7,465 bases of DNA from Methanocorpusculum sp. (GCA_029986975.1 DALTWR010000039.1:1-7465), one strand, 5' to 3'; positions 1-5,270 are shown, counted from the first letter of the stretch. Notes: generated from the letters alone by a model not told the origin. A program made the numbers and translations.

Positions 1-16
1 ATTTAAATCTATGCGA

Positions 17-30
17 TTATATTAATATAA
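17..30 (+). promoter_or_regulatory. Candidate TATA region with a perfect 14-bp AT palindrome
   Basis: TTATATTAATATAA is its own reverse complement. Its centre lies about 31 nt before the ATG at 55. In archaea the TATA box lies roughly 25 nt before the transcription start, which would put the start near 48-52 and make the first gene almost leaderless. That fits the absence of a Shine-Dalgarno before 55. An AT-only palindrome is not surprising by chance, so the TATA reading is safer than an operator reading. The upstream end of the promoter lies close to the window edge. Confidence 0.4.
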
Positions 31-38
31 GTTCGGAA

Positions 39-51
39 CTAATCAGATTAG
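39..51 (+). promoter_or_regulatory. Candidate operator, inverted repeat CTAATC-A-GATTAG
   Basis: A perfect 6-bp inverted repeat around a single central A ends 3 nt before the ATG at 55. It would cover the transcription start predicted from the TATA-like element at 17-30, a typical place for an archaeal repressor site. A related palindrome, with the same ACTAAT and ATTAG arms but a 2-nt rather than 3-nt centre, occurs at 1320-1335 just before another gene of this cluster. The repeat is seen directly; regulator binding is inference. Confidence 0.4.
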
Positions 52-54
52 CAC

Positions 55-591
55 ATGACAAAGTCACTTGCAAACAAGGGAATTGATAAGATTCTCAAAA
101 AGCCGTGGATTGCCGGAGCCATCATTGGTTTAGGTGCTGCATTCGTGCAGTATCTTTTCTCAATCGGCGCATCCGGTCAGGGACCTGTTGCATACGGATT
201 CTGTGTCGCGTGCCACACCCGTGATTTAATCAACGGCATCTGGAACGGTATCTTCGGAACAAGTTTAGGAATGGCAGGCGTTTCAAAAGCCGCTATTGCC
301 GCAGGGGCTGTTCCGGTATTAACCATCCTTGGTGTTTTAATCGGTGCATTCATTGCAGCTCTTGTCTATAAAGAGTTCAGAGTAAAGAAAGCATCAGTCG
401 GCTCATGTGTAAAATACACCCTCGGCGGATTCTTCTTCATGATTTGTGCTCTGTTAATGGGAGCATGCCCGTACCGTATCGCCCTTCGTGTCGGATACGG
501 TGATGCAGTTGCGTTCATCGGCTTAATTGCTATCGTCATCGGTGTTTTCATCGGGGTAAAGATTGCATTAAAGAGAATGGGAGGAAAGTAA
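55..591 (+). CDS. YedE/YeeE-family transporter, N-terminal half (split gene)
   Basis: A 178-residue, strongly hydrophobic protein with about five membrane segments, near residues 18-36, 60-76, 86-105, 121-137 and 151-172. Two motifs mark it as half of a YedE/YeeE (sulf_transp) protein: GFCVACHTRD at 48-57 and GACPYR at 136-141. Cysteines are at 50, 53, 118, 131 and 138. Full-length YedE proteins are about 350-400 residues and hold two homologous halves. Here the second half is the next gene, one base downstream, so the two presumably assemble into one channel. YeeE is known to import thiosulfate, and YedE is linked to selenium metabolism; which cargo applies here is open. The ATG at 55 follows a TATA-like element and a palindrome, with no clear Shine-Dalgarno, so it may be read leaderless. 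The family is fairly sure, the cargo is not. Confidence 0.82.
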   Translation: MTKSLANKGIDKILKKPWIAGAIIGLGAAFVQYLFSIGASGQGPVAYGFCVACHTRDLINGIWNGIFGTSLGMAGVSKAAIAAGAVPVLTILGVLIGAFIAALVYKEFRVKKASVGSCVKYTLGGFFFMICALLMGACPYRIALRVGYGDAVAFIGLIAIVIGVFIGVKIALKRMGGK

Positions 592-592
592 C

Positions 593-1084
593 ATGGATTT
601 AGTCTGGATTATTCCTATTGCAACGTTAGTATTAGGACTTATCATCGGATGGCTTGGACAGCGTTCCGGATTTTGTTCAATCGGCGGAATCAGAGATTTT
701 ATCCTCTTTAAACAGACTCGTCTCTTAAAAGGATACATTGTCTTAATTCTTTCCGCATTTGTCTTCTACTTAATCTTCTCGTTAATCTTCCCGAGCGCAT
801 ACGGAGGATTCTTCTGGGTTATCAACAACGGATTTACCGCAATTGGCGGAGCGCCGGCAGGACTTTCTGTTGCAGCCACTGTTATCTGCATGGTTGTAGG
901 AGGTATTTTTGCAGGTCTTTTAGGAGTACTTCTTGGCGGATGTCCGCTTAGACAGCTCGTTATGACCGCAGAAGGTAATGTTAAGGCATTATTCTTCTTT
1001 GTAGGACTTCTTGCAGGAGCGATTGTCTTTACTGCCTTTATCGGCGGATGGGTTGCAGACTTCTTTACTATGATTGGACTTTAA
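593..1084 (+). CDS. YedE/YeeE-family transporter, C-terminal half (split gene)
   Basis: A 163-residue membrane protein with hydrophobic stretches near residues 5-22, 48-66, 95-114 and 131-150. It repeats the motifs of the preceding gene: GFCSIGGIRD at 26-35 matches GFCVACHTRD, and GGCPLR at 115-120 matches GACPYR. Cys28, Cys99 and Cys117 are the candidate chalcogen-binding thiols. The first-half motif has an extra Cys (Cys53) where this half has Gly31, so the two halves are not equivalent. Start choice is strong: GGAGGA at 580-585, inside the end of the upstream gene, lies 7 nt before the ATG, and only one base separates the two genes, which suggests translational coupling. It probably forms one pseudo-symmetric channel with the upstream product and passes cargo to the TusA-like protein encoded 12 nt downstream. 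Confidence 0.82.
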   Translation: MDLVWIIPIATLVLGLIIGWLGQRSGFCSIGGIRDFILFKQTRLLKGYIVLILSAFVFYLIFSLIFPSAYGGFFWVINNGFTAIGGAPAGLSVAATVICMVVGGIFAGLLGVLLGGCPLRQLVMTAEGNVKALFFFVGLLAGAIVFTAFIGGWVADFFTMIGL

Positions 1085-1096
1085 AGGTGAACTTGG

Positions 1097-1315
1097 ATGA
1101 ATCTCGATATTACAGGAAAAGTATGCCCCTTCTGTGTCTTGGAAGTGGACAAAGCATTAAAAACCCTTCCGGCCGGAGAAACACTTGTTGTCAGATGCGA
1201 CCACGCACCGGCAGCGACTGCTTCCATTCCTGAGTACTGCGGCATTAAAAAACTGCAGTGCAAAACCGAAATGGTTGAAAACGGATTGTGGGAAATCACA
1301 ATCTCTAAAAACTAA
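1097..1315 (+). CDS. TusA/YedF-like sulfur or selenium carrier with a CPxC site
   Basis: A 72-residue protein with the TusA layout: Asp4 and Gly7, then Cys10-Pro11-Phe12-Cys13 at the start of the first helix (VLEVDKALKTL), a central strand, Gly49, and a closing strand with WEITISK. TusA proteins carry a persulfide on the Cys of a CPxP motif and pass it to partners; the YedF branch is associated with selenium. Here CPxP is CPxC, so the site could cycle between dithiol and disulfide or hold cargo on two thiols. Further cysteines are at 34, 48 and 55. AGGTGA at 1085-1090 lies 6 nt before the ATG. Position directly after the transporter halves is typical of YeeE-TusA gene pairs. The fold is confident; cargo and partner are inferred. 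Confidence 0.83.
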   Translation: MNLDITGKVCPFCVLEVDKALKTLPAGETLVVRCDHAPAATASIPEYCGIKKLQCKTEMVENGLWEITISKN

Positions 1316-1319
1316 GACG

Positions 1320-1335
1320 CACTAATTAATTAGTG
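1320..1335 (+). promoter_or_regulatory. Perfect 16-bp palindrome at a start codon, candidate operator
   Basis: CACTAATTAATTAGTG is its own reverse complement and ends directly before the ATG at 1336, including the alternative GTG at 1333. It lies 4 nt after the stop codon of the CPxC carrier gene. In RNA it could form a 6-bp stem with a TTAA loop next to or over the start. In DNA it could be a dimer operator. It shares ACTAAT/ATTAG arms with the repeat at 39-51. A weak TATA-like TCTAAAAA near 1303-1310 would place a transcription start at about 1331, within the palindrome. Confidence 0.5.
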
Positions 1336-1569
1336 ATGACTGAAGATTTCCGGGAAGAATCATGTACCTATCTGATGCTGAAGCTCAAAGTAGCGCTCAA
1401 AAAAACGGATGGTGCATTTACGTTCCTTGGAACGAAAACACAGGTGAATACCGTTGAGGGGGCGTTTCCGAAATCAGGGTATGATGTGTCTGTGACTGAA
1501 TGTGGAGAGTCCGACACCTATGAAATTACGCTCACCCCTCAACCGGACAGAAAAAAACGCGGGAAATAA
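1336..1569 (+). CDS. Degenerate single-cysteine TusA-fold paralogue
   Basis: A small protein of 77 residues from ATG 1336, or 78 from GTG 1333. ATG is preferred because it puts the lone N-terminal Cys at residue 10, as in the upstream carrier. I align CTYLMLKLKVALKK with the carrier's CPFCVLEVDKALKT: Cys, Leu and Ala-Leu-Lys coincide, while the Pro and second Cys of CPxC become Thr and Leu. The ends also match, with YEITLTP against WEITISK and a Gly in the same central place. It therefore looks like a TusA-fold protein with an altered active site, perhaps a scaffold, specialised acceptor or regulator. A second Cys lies near the closing strand (TECGES). No Shine-Dalgarno precedes it, and the palindrome abuts its start. 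The C-terminus ends in a basic tail. The gene is clear; the family assignment is by my own alignment. Confidence 0.68.
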   Translation: MTEDFREESCTYLMLKLKVALKKTDGAFTFLGTKTQVNTVEGAFPKSGYDVSVTECGESDTYEITLTPQPDRKKRGK

Positions 1570-1697
1570 ACTCATACATAACCAATCGACAGACAAGTAC
1601 CAGCCTAACCTCACACTTGGTTTCCGCGGGTTATTTTCTGTCAATTCATCTGTCAAAAGTTCTTTAAACAATCTATGAATCATACAGGAAACTTATC
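1570..1697 (+). promoter_or_regulatory. Intergenic promoter region before the OsmC-like gene
   Basis: This is the longest gap within the plus-strand cluster. TCTGTCAA occurs twice as a direct repeat at 1637-1644 and 1649-1656, a 12-nt period, and an inverted 6-nt copy, GACAGA, lies at 1588-1593. Just after the repeats, TCTTTAAA at 1661-1668 is a fair archaeal TATA box, preceded by an A-rich AAAAG that could serve as BRE. A 5-bp inverted repeat, TAACC at 1606-1610 with GGTTA at 1629-1633, runs into a T-rich stretch at 1631-1637 and might end transcription of the upstream genes. The repeats and TATA-like sequence are visible; their roles are inferred. Confidence 0.4.
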
Positions 1698-2219
1698 ATG
1701 TTAAACAACATCGACTTAGATCAGGTAAAACAGTACGAAGCTGAAATCAAAGCAGACGACAACGAAGCACTGTTTACCACTCACATGACCGGAAACTGGG
1801 AATTTGATGAAAACGGACCGCAGTTTACTGCATTTGCAAAGACTGACAACGGACCGGTCAAATTCGCATTAGCACACCCGAACTTTGAAAAACTTGGAAA
1901 TTATCCGTCTCCGATGGCGTATGGTCTTTTCTGGATTTGCGGCTGTGCTCCTGCAACGTTTATGACCGCTGCAGCGAAAAACGGCATCAAGATTGACGCT
2001 CTTACAACTGATCTCGAAGCTGACCTTGACTATCATGCACAGTTCAAGCTTGGCGACCAGCCGCTTGTTGGTGCGTACCGTATCACCTTTAATGTGAAAA
2101 GCGAGCAGGCAACTGACGAGCAGATTGAGATGCTGAGATGCGCAGCACTTAACGGCTGCATGGCTATGTACACGGTTAAAACCGCAATTCCTCTTACGCT
2201 TACGGCAAAAAGAGCCTGA
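1698..2219 (+). CDS. OsmC-family thiol protein
   Basis: A 173-residue soluble protein with the OsmC/Ohr fold pattern: an N-terminal strand region (about 25-60), a central helix with CGCAPATFMTAAAKNGI at 81-97, strands with the family-like LEADLDY at 106-112, and a second helix with Cys154. OsmC and Ohr proteins reduce hydroperoxides with a Cys pair, one on each of these two helices. Cys81 or Cys83 with Cys154 fits, and C-x-C is an unusual doubling of the first site. Cys148 is a further thiol. OsmC-like proteins are often found beside YeeE and TusA genes, where a sulfur-handling role is more likely than classical peroxide defence. AGGAA at 1686-1690 lies 7 nt before the ATG. The next gene follows after 15 nt, so they are probably cotranscribed. 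Confidence 0.8.
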   Translation: MLNNIDLDQVKQYEAEIKADDNEALFTTHMTGNWEFDENGPQFTAFAKTDNGPVKFALAHPNFEKLGNYPSPMAYGLFWICGCAPATFMTAAAKNGIKIDALTTDLEADLDYHAQFKLGDQPLVGAYRITFNVKSEQATDEQIEMLRCAALNGCMAMYTVKTAIPLTLTAKRA

Positions 2220-2234
2220 TTTTGGAAGAGAATA

Positions 2235-2933
2235 ATGGCTCTTCCTTTTTATTATCATTATTCCGGAGCGGATGCTCTAGAAATCCGAAACGAAGCTGAA
2301 ACCCTGTTTCAGACAGGTAAATTCAACTGTTCTGAAGCGGTGATGTCAGCCCTTCGACATGCCTTCTTTCCGGATATTCCGGCATACGTTATTGCGGCTG
2401 TGTCCGGTTTTCCCGTCGGTATCGGCGGTTCAGGCTGTCTTTGCGGCGCGGTAAGCAGTGCAGTTTGTGCTCTTGGTCTTTTGTTCGGACGTGAAGAGTC
2501 TTCTGAGCTGTTAAAGGCTGCCTCCTGTATGAAACTTGCAGCAGAACTGCATCAGGATTTTACGGCGAAGCACAAAGCGGTATGCTGCCGTGTTCTGACA
2601 CGTTCACTTGAAATCGGTTCGGCAGAACATGCAAAGCAGTGTGTTAAGTTAACAGGCGATGCCGCTGAAGCTGCGGCTCGTATTATTCTTCGCGAGGCGT
2701 CTTTCGCATCGGCTGATGAGGGAAAAGATTCGGGTTCGTCTGTTCTTTCTGCTGATTCGAAGGTGACTGAGATTTTATCAGTGATGCCTGAAGCTGCTTC
2801 TGTTTTCCAAGGCTACGGGATGACCTGTCTTGCTCATGTAATCGCAAATGATGAAACGCTTCGTGTCGCGGTCACGCACAAAAATCTGCCGCTTGATGAG
2901 ATTTGCAGGGATTTAGGATTTCCTGCACCGTAA
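2235..2933 (+). CDS. C_GCAxxG_C_C redox protein fused to a DUF1858-like domain
   Basis: A 232-residue two-part protein. Residues 15-152 match the C_GCAxxG_C_C family: GKFNCSEAV at 28-36 with Cys32, SGFPVGIGGSGCLCGAVSS at 57-75 with Cys68 and Cys70, Cys117-Cys118, and Cys136 before a closing helix. This family is described as putative redox-active or metal-binding, with no settled reaction. Residues 154-174 are a Ser/Ala/Asp linker. Residues 175-232 resemble DUF1858, with ILSVMPEAASVFQGYGMTC at 180-198 and a helix ending DEICRDLGF. DUF1858 usually has two close cysteines after GM; here Cys198 is kept and the second is missing (CLAHV), with Cys224 elsewhere. GGAAG at 2224-2228 lies 6 nt before the ATG. 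It is the last gene of the plus-strand cluster. Confidence 0.78.
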   Translation: MALPFYYHYSGADALEIRNEAETLFQTGKFNCSEAVMSALRHAFFPDIPAYVIAAVSGFPVGIGGSGCLCGAVSSAVCALGLLFGREESSELLKAASCMKLAAELHQDFTAKHKAVCCRVLTRSLEIGSAEHAKQCVKLTGDAAEAAARIILREASFASADEGKDSGSSVLSADSKVTEILSVMPEAASVFQGYGMTCLAHVIANDETLRVAVTHKNLPLDEICRDLGFPAP

Positions 2934-2940
2934 TTTTTTT
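2934..2940 (+). terminator. T7 tract directly after the stop codon, U-rich terminator
   Basis: Seven consecutive T follow the TAA of the C_GCAxxG_C_C gene. U-rich tracts are the normal archaeal termination signal. An inverted repeat follows rather than precedes the tract, so this is not a bacterial-type hairpin terminator. Confidence 0.55.
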
Positions 2941-2949
2941 GATGTAACT

Positions 2950-3018
2950 ATTCAGTCCACCAAACGGCCTAACCAACTGAATTTCAGAATGAGGGGCTGA
3001 ATACTTACAATTAGTATT
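2950..3018. repeat. Cluster of inverted repeats between convergent genes
   Basis: ATTCAGT at 2950-2956 pairs perfectly with ACTGAAT at 2976-2982 across a 19-nt loop. TTCAG at 2983-2987 pairs with CTGAA at 2997-3001. Because the four arms share TTCAG/CTGAA, alternative pairings are possible. AATACT at 3000-3005 pairs with AGTATT at 3013-3018 and covers the stop codon of the DUF373 gene on the minus strand. These may shape the 3' ends of both converging transcripts. No long T tract follows on the minus strand. Confidence 0.4.
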
Positions 3019-4195
3019 TTGTTTTGCGATAGAACGGTTTTCCGCTCTTTGCATGTTCTTCAATCTCTGCTTCAAGCTCTTTTCTCTTTTCCATCCAGGC
3101 ATTAATCTTTTTCTGCACCATAGGTCTTGTGTAAATCCCGATAAATGCTAAAAGCAGTCCGGCTACAGTAAGAACTATCAAAGAAATAATACCGACAGTC
3201 GTCGTCAGCGGGAACGGCTCCTGAGGAGATATCGTAAGGAAGTAGATAACAGCACCTTCGAGAATCAAACCAACCGCGAGAATAAAGAACGGCACCACAT
3301 AAACTTTGTAAAGAGCGCTTAAGTTATTCTGCACCGTATCAAGGACTTTACCAAGCGAACCCACAAGTGCGCCAACCATAAACCAGATAAGGCTTCCGTA
3401 GAGGAACGTAAAGATATTGTAAAGCAGCGATGCATTTCCGGCATTGGGATAATTTGTTACAATACTCATAAGACCTGCAACAACACCAGCGATACAGATG
3501 ATAACCGCGGCGATGTATGCAATCGCTGCAAATCTTCCGCGCTTGAACGACTGCCCGATTCCTTTAATGAGCTTAACGACCTGATCATCAAGGTCGAATC
3601 CTTTAATTAAGAGAATGACTCCTAAAATACCGACAACGACCAGAATTGCAGATACGCCGGGCATAAAAATCGCCACAAGCGCACCGATTACCAGCAGAAA
3701 TCCGAGCGGCACAAGGAAAGTACGTGCGAACTTCTGGTCTTTAAAGAGCTTTTTGATGATATAAAACGTTCCTTCAATATTCGGCAGCTGCTTAATTGTT
3801 ACACGTACAATACCGACGACCTTCAACTGCGACTGAATAATCGGCAGAATATACTCATCTTCAGCACCGTCCGAGATTAAAATACACTCAGTAACCCCGG
3901 TCTTTTCAATAACTTCTTCGAGGAGCTTTGCAATTCTGCGGTCTCCTTCGAGCATATTCAAGTGATTTCCGGAGATTACGGCAACCTCTGCCGAACCGCC
4001 GCGGGCGATTTCCTCATCATATGTTTTGACCGCCTGGAATATAGCATTGGTGTCTGAATCTTCAGGGTCTGCAACTCCGAGAGACTTCGCTGCTTCAAGG
4101 CATGCTTCCCGCCCGATAACCGGCGTATCCACTTTTGCCTTGTAACCTATGTCATCGTCTCTGTCAACAGAAAGGATAAGAGTTGCTGCGGTCAT
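3011..4195 (-). CDS. DUF373 family archaeal membrane protein
   Basis: A 394-residue protein. Its N-terminal soluble part, about residues 1-150, carries the DUF373 signatures: SVDRDDDIGYKA at 9-20, PVIGRE at 25-30, ADPEDSDTNAIF at 42-53, SGNH at 75-78 and SDGAEDE at 108-114. The acidic clusters suggest a metal or nucleotide site, but no function is established for the family. About six membrane segments follow, near 160-178, 180-198, 226-248, 262-285, 300-320 and 332-355. A charged 37-residue tail closes the protein. Length and layout fit the family. There is no Shine-Dalgarno before the ATG at 4195. A TATA-like ACAAATATATAATCC lies in the last codons of thg1, so it may have its own short-leader or leaderless transcript as well as read-through from thg1, 29 nt upstream. 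Confidence 0.9.
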   Translation of the reverse strand: MTAATLILSVDRDDDIGYKAKVDTPVIGREACLEAAKSLGVADPEDSDTNAIFQAVKTYDEEIARGGSAEVAVISGNHLNMLEGDRRIAKLLEEVIEKTGVTECILISDGAEDEYILPIIQSQLKVVGIVRVTIKQLPNIEGTFYIIKKLFKDQKFARTFLVPLGFLLVIGALVAIFMPGVSAILVVVGILGVILLIKGFDLDDQVVKLIKGIGQSFKRGRFAAIAYIAAVIICIAGVVAGLMSIVTNYPNAGNASLLYNIFTFLYGSLIWFMVGALVGSLGKVLDTVQNNLSALYKVYVVPFFILAVGLILEGAVIYFLTISPQEPFPLTTTVGIISLIVLTVAGLLLAFIGIYTRPMVQKKINAWMEKRKELEAEIEEHAKSGKPFYRKTKY

Positions 4196-4224
4196 TTATG
4201 ATATATTTTTTTGTTGTTTCTGGA

Positions 4225-4236
4225 TTATATATTTGT
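4225..4236 (-). promoter_or_regulatory. Candidate TATA box for the DUF373 gene inside the thg1 3' end
   Basis: Read on the minus strand, AAATATATAA overlaps the last codons and stop of thg1. Its centre is about 35 nt before the DUF373 ATG, predicting a leader of roughly 10 nt. A second A/T run, AAAAAAATATATC, lies nearer the start but would initiate inside the gene. AT-rich ends are common, so this is tentative. Confidence 0.3.
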
Positions 4237-4974
4237 GGGGATGGATGTCACTTTCGCGTAAACCCATTCTCTTCCTTCCGGCGTCTTAAACAGCGGCAGG
4301 TCTTTATCAACTTCTGCAATATTTCTGCTTACCGTAACCTTTTTTCCGGTCAGCGGGTTGAATCCGGTTTTTTCTGTCGTACCGTGATAGACGGCAATCC
4401 CTCTTCGCTGCCAACAGGGTGTCTTTGCAAGATTTATTCCATTAGAGAATGCGAGTTCATGTAAGTGTCCTGCATCTAAGCCGTTCAGTTTTTTCTGAGC
4501 GGCGGATGAAGAAAGACCAGTGTCAGTCAGCAGTTTTTGGCAGTATCCGTTTATGTGGTTTCTCCATGCTTCTGCCTGACGCCATGCAAGATAGTCGGGA
4601 AGCTGCTGTTCGCTTAAAGGAATTATACGTGCATCGAATGAAAGAGGAGTTTTTGCATCTGCTGCTATAGTAAACGCAGATGAGGCAAAAGCCGCTGCGA
4701 CAGATACCAGTTTTTCAACTCTGAGGTCAAAGACCGGTTTTGTTATGTATAAACTGATTTCGTCTGAAAAGGTGTAGATGAAATCCGGAGATAATCCTGA
4801 ATCGGTAAAAAGTGCTTTTGCCGTTTTTACAAACAGTTCGGAAAAATCTGCATCAAACGGTTTTTTGTATTCGGCAGAGCAGGTGTGAAATGCGCGTCCG
4901 TCAAGCCGAATGATGAAGGGAACTGTTGTAGTAAGACGGGAGAAAATCTCCCGGTCTTTCATCTCAGTGTACAA
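4225..4974 (-). CDS. thg1: tRNA-His guanylyltransferase (Thg1 family)
   Basis: A 249-residue Thg1-family enzyme. Thg1 and its archaeal relatives add nucleotides in the 3'-to-5' direction, placing or repairing G-1 on tRNA-His opposite the discriminator base, using a polymerase-like palm with two metal ions. The signature FIIRLDGRAFH at 20-30 supplies Asp25, and FSDEISL at 69-75 supplies Asp71 and Glu72. A helix with AWRNHINGY, about 135-143, matches the family HIN motif. The first codon is TTG at 4974. GAGGA at 4986-4982 lies 7 nt before it, whereas ATG at 4962 (residue 5) has no well-spaced site, so TTG is preferred; the shorter start remains possible because conservation begins about there. 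Only 3 nt separate it from the PRC-barrel gene, implying coupled translation. Confidence 0.92.
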   Translation of the reverse strand: MYTEMKDREIFSRLTTTVPFIIRLDGRAFHTCSAEYKKPFDADFSELFVKTAKALFTDSGLSPDFIYTFSDEISLYITKPVFDLRVEKLVSVAAAFASSAFTIAADAKTPLSFDARIIPLSEQQLPDYLAWRQAEAWRNHINGYCQKLLTDTGLSSSAAQKKLNGLDAGHLHELAFSNGINLAKTPCWQRRGIAVYHGTTEKTGFNPLTGKKVTVSRNIAEVDKDLPLFKTPEGREWVYAKVTSIPTNI

Positions 4975-4977
4975 AAA

Positions 4978-5247
4978 TCAGTCCTCGAAGGGCTTTTCCT
5001 CTTTAAATATCTGGGGAAGGTGGCGGACAATAATAATGTCTCCGACCTCTTTTACAATACGGTATGGTAAGATGATGCCCGTAAAGTTCTTCGTGTCGAT
5101 TACTTTGGTATTAACATCGTTTAAGGCGAGTCCGCTTACCTTTTTATTTGCGACGTCGAGGACAACATCTTCAACTTTGCCGAGATACACAGCTTTTTCA
5201 GAGTAAACGTGCATATCGAAAAGATCAGATATCTGCTTGTTTAACAT
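4978..5247 (-). CDS. Stand-alone archaeal PRC-barrel protein
   Basis: An 89-residue single-domain protein. The PRC-barrel pattern is clear: ISDLFDMHVYSEKAVYLGK at 6-24, VEDVVLDVANKKVSGLAL at 25-42, and ILPYRIVKEVGDIIIV at 59-74, followed by a short charged tail. Small archaeal PRC-barrel proteins are common; some haloarchaeal members (CdpB1, CdpB2) work in cell division with SepF and FtsZ, while other PRC barrels relate to RNA maturation or reaction centres. Which role holds here cannot be told from sequence. It is the first gene of the minus-strand unit with thg1, 3 nt apart. No Shine-Dalgarno precedes the ATG, and a TATA box centred about 27 nt upstream suggests a leaderless transcript. Confidence 0.88.
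   Translation of the reverse strand: MLNKQISDLFDMHVYSEKAVYLGKVEDVVLDVANKKVSGLALNDVNTKVIDTKNFTGIILPYRIVKEVGDIIIVRHLPQIFKEEKPFED
4982..4986 (-). promoter_or_regulatory. Shine-Dalgarno GAGGA that decides the thg1 start
   Basis: This site lies inside the 3' end of the PRC-barrel gene, 7 nt before the TTG at 4974. No comparable site is correctly spaced for the ATG at 4962, so it favours the TTG start. Confidence 0.55.
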
Positions 5248-5270
5248 ACAGAATACATATTCATTTAGTC

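Noticed and set aside
589..593. Sequencing frameshift or false stop as the cause of the split transporter
   Set aside because: The second half has its own ATG and a well-placed GGAGGA, and the first half ends in a natural charged tail, so a real pair of genes is more likely. Comparison with relatives is still needed.
1048..1299. Small frames on both strands overlapping the CPxC carrier
   Set aside because: They overlap a gene with a strong Shine-Dalgarno and a clear TusA motif, and their sequences are unlike any family.
1675..1704. A 9-codon ATG frame overlapping the OsmC-like start, a possible leader peptide
   Set aside because: It is too short to support; if transcription starts near 1690 as the TATA-like box suggests, it is not even transcribed.
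1869..2258. 129-codon minus-strand frame across the OsmC-like gene
   Set aside because: It is antisense to a clear OsmC-family gene, and its sequence looks like a shadow frame with no family signature.
4183..4670. Plus-strand frames opposite thg1
   Set aside because: They are antisense to an enzyme with intact catalytic motifs and show no independent coding signal.
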